DNA from: a virus
Reading direction: 5' to 3' (one strand)
IMG/VR virus record: IMGVR_UViG_3300032294_003343
Coordinates: 105,184 to 169,183 of that record
Length of the DNA: 64,000 nt
The position numbers and the translations under genes were made by a program. Each line of letters starts with the position of its first letter. Position 1 is the stretch's first letter. The notes beneath the pieces are model-generated. The model was not told the DNA's origin. It saw only the letters and a program-made list of their open reading frames with translations, and made no database searches. This document shows, piece by piece, positions 58,478 to 64,000 of the stretch.

Positions 58478-59539
58478 TTACGCCTTTTCCCTATTTGCGT
58501 ACTTTTCTATAATTTTGAGAACACCTGTAGTTGCAACAATGTCCTCGGAAACAGTTTGCCTTATGTCTTTTGAAATGTTATACAATTGTTCTGCGATATC
58601 TATAAGCAACAAAGTATCAACAGACTTGGCTATATTTTCTATATCTTCATCTCTTTCAACCTTTTTTGTTTTAATAACAACATATCTGAAGGCTGTAATG
58701 AAGATATTTGATGTTTCTGCTAATAAATTACCTAAATTTCTTCCCTCTGCGTTGGCTGATTGAATTAATCTAAACGCATTAGCAAAATCTTCGTTGATAA
58801 TTGTGTAAGAAAGATCAATTGCAAGCTGTTTTGGCGATCTATCAAGCAATTCTCTGATGTTTTCTTCAGATATATCTTTATAAGAAGCTTGCTCAAGAAT
58901 AGATAATGCAGTTCTAGCACTACCTTCAGCATCAGTGGCAATAAGATCTAATGCCTCTTCTTCAAAAACAAGATTTTCTTTCTCACAAACATCTGAAAGC
59001 AGTTCAACTAAATTTTGTTTAGTCAACTTTTTCATCATAAATGTCTGGCAACGAGTATGGATGGCACGAAGAATCTTATGAGGATCTGTTGTGCAAAAGA
59101 AAAACTTTACATATGCTGGTGGTTCTTCAGTAAGCTTGATAAGAGATGTTTGTGCTTGAGTGGTAAGCATTTGAGCTTCATCAAGAATAAAAATCTTGTA
59201 TTTACCTAATGTTGGAGCAAGACGAGATAATTGAACTACATTTTCTCGGATGTGATCAACGCCATTATTTACAGCACAATTGATTTCATAAACATCTGGA
59301 TGTTCATCATTCAAGACCATATCTTTCAAATCGTCTTGATCATCATTGCAAAGAAGATGTGCTGAAGCAACACGAGCAAGAGTTGTCTTACCAGTACCAG
59401 GAGGGCCAGAAAAAATATAGGCGTGAGTAGTCCTGGTATTCTTAATTTGAATTTCAAGAATTTCTGCTGATTTACTGCCCTTTATATCTTTGAATGTTTT
59501 GGGGCGATATTTATTATAATAGCTTTGACTAATCATCAT
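58478..59539 (-). CDS. dnaX: DNA polymerase III gamma/tau clamp-loader subunit (DnaX-like, 353 aa)
   Basis: AAA+ ATPase of the clamp loader. Walker A GPPGTGKT (45-52), Walker B FILDEAQM (about 118-123), sensor Arg region TRCQTF (162-167) and the C-terminal collar helices. The zinc-binding cysteine insert of bacterial DnaX is reduced to a single Cys (LLCNDDQ), so the zinc module is lost. The short length corresponds to gamma without the tau tail. It works with the sliding clamp and delta-like subunit encoded nearby. It overlaps the upstream gene by 11 bases. Confidence 0.85.
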   Translation of the reverse strand: MMISQSYYNKYRPKTFKDIKGSKSAEILEIQIKNTRTTHAYIFSGPPGTGKTTLARVASAHLLCNDDQDDLKDMVLNDEHPDVYEINCAVNNGVDHIRENVVQLSRLAPTLGKYKIFILDEAQMLTTQAQTSLIKLTEEPPAYVKFFFCTTDPHKILRAIHTRCQTFMMKKLTKQNLVELLSDVCEKENLVFEEEALDLIATDAEGSARTALSILEQASYKDISEENIRELLDRSPKQLAIDLSYTIINEDFANAFRLIQSANAEGRNLGNLLAETSNIFITAFRYVVIKTKKVERDEDIENIAKSVDTLLLIDIAEQLYNISKDIRQTVSEDIVATTGVLKIIEKYANREKA

Positions 59540-60011
59540 CTTCCATCGGTAATATAAGAGGTAAGGCGTGAGTACCTTCTAAAAGAGAGGGCAAACCTTC
59601 CTTCGACATCCAATAAGGACCAAATCCAGTTCTAACAAAATATTCTGTAATAAAGCCATAATCTTGAACGTCGAATGTACGAATTTTACCATCCAATGAA
59701 GGACTTATCGAATACAAGCAACGGAAAATAATCCATTCCTTTTTAGACTGTTCTAATTCTTCCCATAAGTCAGACCACACACCAAGGCAGTAAACTTTTC
59801 CATTACCAAGAGATTGTAAAATTCCCCTAGCCCAAGATTGAGTTAGCCCCGACATAATATATGGCGGGGCATTCTTTCCTTTATATCCATCCATCTCTAC
59901 AAAATGAACTAGATCCAAATTTACATATCCTAAAAATGGATAATATTTAGAAACAAGCTTTTCTGCAATTTCTTGGCACTCAATGGATTCTATAAATTCT
60001 GGATCACTCAT
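59529..60011 (-). CDS. Degenerate phage metallopeptidase-like protein (160 aa)
   Basis: The order of segments resembles a putative phage metallopeptidase family (PhageMetallopep): helical N-terminus with EKLVSKYYPFLG, a WIIFRCLYSIS strand at the place of the zinc HE motif, and a following GKIRTFDVQDYGFITEYFVRTGFGPYW. Here the HExxH residues are replaced (R-C-L-Y), so the protein is probably not a peptidase or the resemblance is superficial. It overlaps dnaX and the neighbouring 111-residue gene (ATGA). Function unknown. Confidence 0.4.
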   Translation of the reverse strand: MSDPEFIESIECQEIAEKLVSKYYPFLGYVNLDLVHFVEMDGYKGKNAPPYIMSGLTQSWARGILQSLGNGKVYCLGVWSDLWEELEQSKKEWIIFRCLYSISPSLDGKIRTFDVQDYGFITEYFVRTGFGPYWMSKEGLPSLLEGTHALPLILPMEDDD

Positions 60012-60343
60012 AATGATAATTGTGTCACTGCAACAACTTGACCATTCTCATCACGAATTGCTGTTGGGCCTGTATCTACACTGAATACATCTTCACGATC
60101 AAATGGAATGAATTCCATCGAAACTCGACTAACGATGTAATAAACACCATCCTCAGGATCAGGAAGATTTACAATTTTTTCAAAATGAGTTTCAGCAACA
60201 GGAACGCTTGCAACTTTACCAATAATTCTTTGTTTAGTTTGAACAAAGCAAGGATTTTCTGCTCTTGGTAAAGTTCCATATCCTGAAATTGTAATATCGT
60301 GCCCAATCAAGTTCACAAATTTCTTAAATTCTGGATACATCAT
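60008..60343 (-). CDS. Small conserved-type hypothetical protein (111 aa)
   Basis: A beta-rich 111-residue protein. It begins with an F-V-N-L-I-G-H-D-I-T-I pattern, has an ETHFEKIVNLPDPEDGVYY core and ends with TGPTAIRDENGQVVAVTQL, a layout I associate with small phage and bacterial proteins of unknown function that lie near nucleotide-metabolism genes. No catalytic residue is proposed. ATGA overlaps link it to the phosphatase gene upstream and the metallopeptidase-like gene downstream. Confidence 0.5.
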   Translation of the reverse strand: MMYPEFKKFVNLIGHDITISGYGTLPRAENPCFVQTKQRIIGKVASVPVAETHFEKIVNLPDPEDGVYYIVSRVSMEFIPFDREDVFSVDTGPTAIRDENGQVVAVTQLSL

Positions 60344-60717
60344 AAATTGATACCTGCAATACCCTCATTACGCTTTGGCTGATACAAGAAACCTGATTGG
60401 TCTCCATTGGCTCTCAAGTCATTAATAAGAACTCTAGACCCACCACCAATACCCATTACCAATTGATCGTAAACAATTCCAGCATAAGAAAGCTGCTTGA
60501 CTGTTACATCACGCAAACTTTCTTTTCTGCCAGTAGTGAGAATAATCTTAAAACCTTTGCTATCCCATTCACGAATCTTATCTACAGTTCCGTGAATAAT
60601 TTTTGGTTGATATCCAGGCTTCGCAATTTCAGTGGGATCACCTTGCTCCCAAAGTGTTCCGTCTAAATCACAAAAAATAGTGTAATTCTTTGTGGCTTGA
60701 TCAATATTGTGTTCCAT
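60340..60717 (-). CDS. HAD-superfamily phosphatase-like protein (125 aa)
   Basis: Compact HAD hydrolase: FCDLDGTLWEQ carries the nucleophile Asp and the second Asp (motif I, about residues 16-20), ILTTGRKES is motif II (Thr), and INDLRANGD near 98 is an acidic loop like motif IV. No cap domain is present. Small HADs of this plan dephosphorylate nucleotides, sugar phosphates or polynucleotide ends. Linked by ATGA/TAATG overlaps to its neighbours, in the dUTPase operon, so a nucleotide role is likely. Confidence 0.7.
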   Translation of the reverse strand: MEHNIDQATKNYTIFCDLDGTLWEQGDPTEIAKPGYQPKIIHGTVDKIREWDSKGFKIILTTGRKESLRDVTVKQLSYAGIVYDQLVMGIGGGSRVLINDLRANGDQSGFLYQPKRNEGIAGINL

Positions 60718-61229
60718 TACTTACCTGTACTGCCCAATCCACCTTTACGGGATGTCTTATCAGTCTTTCCAAATTCTTCAACTTCGACAAGTTCGTGATC
60801 AGCTAACTTTGCCACAACCATTTGAGCAATTCGATCACCGTGCTTGATTGAAAATGGAATCTTGTTGTGATTGATAAGAATTACCTTAAGTTCAAAATCT
60901 TCACCATCACCACAATAATCACTGTCAATAGTGCCTGGAGTATTGAGAACAGTAACACCAAACTTAGCAGCCAAGCCAGATCTAGGACGAATTTGAATTT
61001 CGTAACCATTTGGAATATTTACATTAAGACCAGTAGGAACAATCAAAGTTGAATGTGGTGCAACAAGAGTTTGTTCATCATAAGAATCTTTTAACCAAGC
61101 ACAAATATCATAACCTGCTGCACTTTCAGTGGCTTTCTTAGGAATAACTGCATCCTCACGAAAAGCCTTGATCTCAACTGTTGCTTTAGGACCTGATACT
61201 GAAACCTGTCCACTACCTGATGCTGCCAT
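60717..61229 (-). CDS. dut: dUTPase (dut, 170 aa)
   Basis: Trimeric-type dUTP diphosphatase with all five motifs: AAGYDI (38-42), RPRSGLA (81-87), the substrate loop LNTPGTIDSDYCG (95-107), GDRIAQMV (131-138) and the C-terminal RKGGLGSTG (161-169). It removes dUTP and supplies dUMP, protecting phage DNA from uracil. ATG 61229 is preferred because an AGGAAGG ribosome site precedes it; an ATG at 61247 overlaps the upstream gene. It belongs to the leftward nucleotide/replication operon. Confidence 0.95.
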   Translation of the reverse strand: MAASGSGQVSVSGPKATVEIKAFREDAVIPKKATESAAGYDICAWLKDSYDEQTLVAPHSTLIVPTGLNVNIPNGYEIQIRPRSGLAAKFGVTVLNTPGTIDSDYCGDGEDFELKVILINHNKIPFSIKHGDRIAQMVVAKLADHELVEVEEFGKTDKTSRKGGLGSTGK

Positions 61230-61230
61230 A

Positions 61231-61548
61231 TTAAATACCTTCCTCATTCTTAATCATATCTGCAGTAATTTCTTCGGCTTCTGGATTGAATATAAGAGAC
61301 AATGGATGTTCACGATTTTTAAGAGCAATCGTAAAATTGATCAATTCTCTACCTTCTAAATATCGATCCATCTTTGTCAAATCTTTAATATCTTCCAGTG
61401 ATAACACAGCAGTATACACTCTTTCAGACTTTACATCTTGAAGTTGAAGCCAAATAAATTGAACAATTGTAGGCTCGTCCTCAGTGCCTTCATCTTCCTT
61501 CAATACTGCATCTAAAATCTTAACTTCTCTAACTACTGATTTTGCCAT
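61231..61548 (-). CDS. Small hypothetical protein, operon-first gene (105 aa)
   Basis: Not recognised. Beta-rich N-terminus followed by an acidic middle and a helical C-terminus. It is the first gene of the operon that runs through dUTPase, phosphatase, DnaX and the sigma-H-like factor. Its promoter is almost consensus, and the ATG sits exactly where transcription should begin. No known function; it may be an early protein, given its position at the head of the replication operon. Confidence 0.5.
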   Translation of the reverse strand: MAKSVVREVKILDAVLKEDEGTEDEPTIVQFIWLQLQDVKSERVYTAVLSLEDIKDLTKMDRYLEGRELINFTIALKNREHPLSLIFNPEAEEITADMIKNEEGI

Positions 61549-61552
61549 ACAA

Positions 61553-61583
61553 GGATTATATCTTATAAATAGTAAAATGTAAA
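61553..61583 (-). promoter_or_regulatory. Near-consensus leaderless-type promoter
   Basis: On the minus strand TTTACA (61578-61583), a 17-base spacer and TATAAT (61555-61560) end six bases before ATG 61548, placing +1 at the ATG. No ribosome-binding site. The clearest of the group in this window. Confidence 0.7.
61573..61578 (+). promoter_or_regulatory. Possible -10 box before MWYRLAQ gene
   Basis: TAAAAT, seven bases before ATG 61586 on the plus strand, in the region shared with the divergent promoter of the dUTPase operon. A TATAAATA string at 61564-61571 also lies here. No ribosome-binding site. Confidence 0.3.
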
Positions 61584-61585
61584 TT

Positions 61586-62431
61586 ATGTGGTACCGATTA
61601 GCTCAACTAGGTTCTTTTTTGCCTTCATTTATTTCAGATCCAACCGTTAGTAATTTAGCATCTGGAGAGAATAATTTTATTGCTATAGAAGATAAGATAA
61701 ATAAACTTATAAGGCAATTGAAACCAGAAGACCAATTAGAGTTTAAAAATAGATTATATGAATTAAGACAACAAAATTCATCTCAAAGCTCATTCTCTTC
61801 TCAAGACAGAATGGAGAATTGGAATAATCTTATTAATGATGTAAGTAATCAAGTATTTAAACAAAAAATCAATATCACAAATAATATTAAGTCTATTGTT
61901 GATAAAAGAACTGTAGGCCGTTATGAAGACGGTGAATTCAAGGATGCTGATAAATTATTTAAGGAATATCTAAATGCCCAAGGTAATTTAAATATTTTTT
62001 CAAATATTAAGTCAAGCTCAGATGTTTATGAGATTACAAGCTTTTTCATTAATAATGCTACAGATCCAAAATTTGATATTGTAAAAAAAATTATCAAAAA
62101 ATTTCCTACAAAAATTTTGAACTATACAGAAGTTTTTGATTTACTTTTAAACTTTTATTTAGAATATAAGTTAAGAGAAGTCAAGTCTGCACTTGAAAGA
62201 AAACAACCCTTATCTACAGATGATAAATTAGCAATTGATTTTATAAATTCCAAGATTATTTTGCATTCTGGAAAAATAGGTATCAATCTTTTCAATATTA
62301 CTAATAAAGATATTTTTGGAGCACTTTTAGGTTCTATTTCATCTACAGCTTTAGAAGGCGTTGAAGGATTACAAAATCAAATGAATGTCAACCAAAGTAT
62401 ACAACAATTGATAAACAATACAAGGCAATAA
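61586..62431 (+). CDS. Hypothetical protein with MWYRLAQ N-terminus (281 aa)
   Basis: Not recognised. It starts MWYRLAQLGS, the same first seven residues as the next gene, and continues into an Asn/Gln/Lys/Ser-rich, mostly helical protein without membrane segments or cysteines. It is separated by only one base from the GNAT gene, so the two form a small plus-strand operon inside the otherwise leftward replication region. Function unknown; the shared start suggests a common N-terminal signal or a common translational element. Confidence 0.5.
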   Translation: MWYRLAQLGSFLPSFISDPTVSNLASGENNFIAIEDKINKLIRQLKPEDQLEFKNRLYELRQQNSSQSSFSSQDRMENWNNLINDVSNQVFKQKINITNNIKSIVDKRTVGRYEDGEFKDADKLFKEYLNAQGNLNIFSNIKSSSDVYEITSFFINNATDPKFDIVKKIIKKFPTKILNYTEVFDLLLNFYLEYKLREVKSALERKQPLSTDDKLAIDFINSKIILHSGKIGINLFNITNKDIFGALLGSISSTALEGVEGLQNQMNVNQSIQQLINNTRQ

Positions 62432-62432
62432 T

Positions 62433-62795
62433 ATGTGGTATCGATTGGCTCAAGATCAAAATGATATTCAAAAATTAATTAACTTCTTTATGAATAAATA
62501 TCCTGAAGTTATCTTAAGAATTACAGAATTTGAAAACAAAATCAAGTTAGATAAAATATTCATTCCCAAAGAGATGAGAGGTATGGGTATAGGAACAGAA
62601 ATTATTACTGCTATTAAGGAATATAGCCAAAGAGCAAACAAACCTATTGTTCTTAATCCTGAACCTGAAAAAGGTAAAAAGGGTGCTCTTCAAAGATTTT
62701 ATGAGCGAAATGAATTTGTAGATAATGCTGGAAGAAGAAAAGATTACGATTTGACAGATACATTTTCTAGAACAATGTATTACAAACCAAAATAA
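62433..62795 (+). CDS. GNAT-family acetyltransferase-like protein with MWYRLAQ N-terminus (120 aa)
   Basis: GNAT fold: FIPKEMRGMGIGTEIITAI is motif A with the pyrophosphate-binding R-G-x-G-x-G (residues about 49-54), followed by PIVLNPEPEK and LQRFYERNEFV, the alpha4/beta region that ends the domain. Its N-terminal strands are partly replaced by the MWYRLAQ tag. It may acetylate a small molecule or protein. It starts one base after its upstream neighbour and is followed by a terminator. Confidence 0.7.
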   Translation: MWYRLAQDQNDIQKLINFFMNKYPEVILRITEFENKIKLDKIFIPKEMRGMGIGTEIITAIKEYSQRANKPIVLNPEPEKGKKGALQRFYERNEFVDNAGRRKDYDLTDTFSRTMYYKPK

Positions 62796-62826
62796 AAAAA
62801 GAGGGGATTTCTCCCCTCTTTTTTTA
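62794..62826. terminator. Bidirectional rho-independent terminator
   Basis: A-run, GAGGGG (62801-62806) / CCCCTC (62813-62818) stem with a six-base loop, T-run. It lies between the convergent ends of the GNAT and ribonucleotide reductase genes and works for both strands. Confidence 0.85.
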
Positions 62827-64000
62827 TGCTCCGCAGCTTTCGCAATCTGGATTATCTAATGAACAGACTTTTGCAGTAAATTCATTAGGATCAAAATCCT
62901 TCATTTGCTCCACTTCTTTAGGTTTTTCTACCTCTTGGATTGATGCGCTAGAAAGATCAATTCCAAGACCCTTTAATGCTTGCGCTTTTGGCTTGACACG
63001 TAAGTAATACATACCTGTCTTCAAACCTAATTTCCAACCATACATATGAGCAGAAGATAATTTACTTGCAGTTGGTTCAGCCATAAACATATTCAATGAT
63101 TGTGATTGATCAATGAAGTATGAACGATCACGAGCCATTTCAAGAAGAGACTTACCCTTCATCTCCCAAACTGTCTTGTAAACTTCTTTGATATCAGTTG
63201 GAATTTCAGGAATGTTTTGAACTGAACCATTCTCATTGAACAATTTCAGTCTAACATTGTCACTCCATATACCAAGATTGACAAGATCCTCAACTAAATG
63301 CTTATTGATAACAGCATATTCACCACTCAAAGTATTACGCTTGTAGAGATTGGTAGTAAAAGGCTCAAAACACTCATTATTTCCAAGAATTTGTGCAGTT
63401 GAAGCAGTGGGCATTGGAGCAACAAGAAGTGAATTTCTCAAACCAAATTGCTTGATTTCTTCTTTGAGCGCTGAAAAATCCCACATACCGGAAAGATCAT
63501 TCTCATTAAGTCCCCATAAGTCATATTGTAGTGAACCTTGAGATGCTGGAGATCCTTCAAAAGACGCATAAGAGCCATATTTCTTTGCCAAATCCTTAGA
63601 TGCAGTAAGAGCAGCAAAGTAAATTGTTTCAAAGATATCCTTGTTCAATTTACGAGCTTCTTCTGATTCAAACGGAAGACCCATCATAACAAAAGTGTCA
63701 GCCAATCCCTGAACACCTAATCCAATAGGACGATGCTTCAGATTTGATGCCTTTGTTTCTGGAGTTGGATAGTAATTTACGTCGATGACCTGATTCAAGT
63801 TGACTGTTGCTTGATAAACAACATCGAACAAGAATTTGAAGTCATACTTACGTAACTTCTTATCTTTCTCACGAACTTTACCAGATGGGATGATTACATA
63901 TTTTGGCAATGCAATAGAAGCAAGATTACAAACAGCAGTCTCATTCTTATCTGTGTACTCAATAATTTCAGTACAGAGATTTGAAGACTTGATTGTTCCA
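62824..64000 (-). CDS. nrdA: Class I ribonucleotide reductase large subunit, NrdA, 3' part
   Basis: C-terminal part of the alpha subunit; the frame stays open to base 64000, so the start lies to the right. It contains the NLCTEI active-site motif (Asn, Cys, Glu) near the window edge, the ETAVCNLAS region, GLGVQGLADTF, PMPTASTAQILGN, the tyrosine pair in LKTGMYYLRVKP and a C-terminal CESC redox pair. It reduces ribonucleotides to deoxyribonucleotides with a NrdB partner outside the window. Together with dUTPase it gives the phage its own dNTP supply. Confidence in family is high; only the 5' end is missing. Confidence 0.95.
   Translation of the reverse strand, partial: GTIKSSNLCTEIIEYTDKNETAVCNLASIALPKYVIIPSGKVREKDKKLRKYDFKFLFDVVYQATVNLNQVIDVNYYPTPETKASNLKHRPIGLGVQGLADTFVMMGLPFESEEARKLNKDIFETIYFAALTASKDLAKKYGSYASFEGSPASQGSLQYDLWGLNENDLSGMWDFSALKEEIKQFGLRNSLLVAPMPTASTAQILGNNECFEPFTTNLYKRNTLSGEYAVINKHLVEDLVNLGIWSDNVRLKLFNENGSVQNIPEIPTDIKEVYKTVWEMKGKSLLEMARDRSYFIDQSQSLNMFMAEPTASKLSSAHMYGWKLGLKTGMYYLRVKPKAQALKGLGIDLSSASIQEVEKPKEVEQMKDFDPNEFTAKVCSLDNPDCESCGA

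Noticed and set aside
61564-61571. TATAAATA, the T4 late-promoter consensus
   Set aside because: I noted only this single exact occurrence near a start, in AT-rich DNA, and did not see it before the head genes, where late promoters would be expected; I treat it as chance or part of the divergent promoter region.

Overview
The window is an AT-rich, tightly packed segment of a large tailed double-stranded DNA phage (Caudoviricetes). The support is a complete head and packaging block (small-terminase candidate, large terminase, portal, prohead protease/scaffold, major capsid protein), a tail-type structural block, and phage replication and nucleotide genes. Most genes abut or overlap by 1 to 28 bases. 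I saw no tRNA, rRNA, CRISPR array or insertion sequence. Both ends cut through genes. The host cannot be named from the sequence. Several operon-first genes have a -10 box 6 to 7 bases before the ATG and no ribosome-binding site, which suggests leaderless mRNAs and a host able to translate them.

Layout. (1) 1-6852, plus strand: five virion genes, probably tail or baseplate, followed by a possible tail-assembly factor. (2) 6849-29170: a 25-gene carbohydrate cassette resembling a bacterial surface-polysaccharide locus. Seven genes read left and seventeen read right from a divergent promoter region at 14041-14167, and a last 3-dehydrase gene at 27860-29170 reads left. It holds four glycosyltransferases, SDR dehydratase/epimerases, a NeuB-like synthase, an acetolactate-synthase-like ThDP enzyme, two split ThDP E1 alpha/beta pairs, two PLP 3-dehydrase homologues (RfbH type and ColD type), an RmlC-like epimerase, an HldE-like sugar kinase, two methyltransferases, a radical SAM protein, a 2OG-Fe(II) oxygenase-like protein and accessory proteins. 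No flippase, polymerase or priming transferase is present, so it more likely modifies an existing glycan, or virion or host molecules, than builds a complete polymer. (3) 29245-49760, minus strand: the head and packaging module from the terminase genes down to the major capsid protein, with terminators after several genes. (4) 49826-64000: expression and replication genes, mostly on the minus strand. These are two sigma factors, sliding clamp, clamp-loader delta-like and gamma/tau subunits, an adenylosuccinate-synthetase homologue, a HAD phosphatase, dUTPase and a class I ribonucleotide reductase large chain that runs off the right edge. Three plus-strand genes (a HEXXH protein, an unknown and a GNAT protein) lie among them.

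Observations most worth following: the cassette itself and its two consecutive E1alpha-E1beta-glycosyltransferase modules; a portal protein with a C-terminal DUF559/Vsr-like nuclease domain; a DUF192 domain encoded directly in frame behind a TGA stop (possible readthrough); leaderless-type promoters at operon starts; a shared MWY(R/K/S) N-terminus on four proteins; and CxxC zinc-type motifs across the head module. Functions are assigned by reading motifs; no database search was run.
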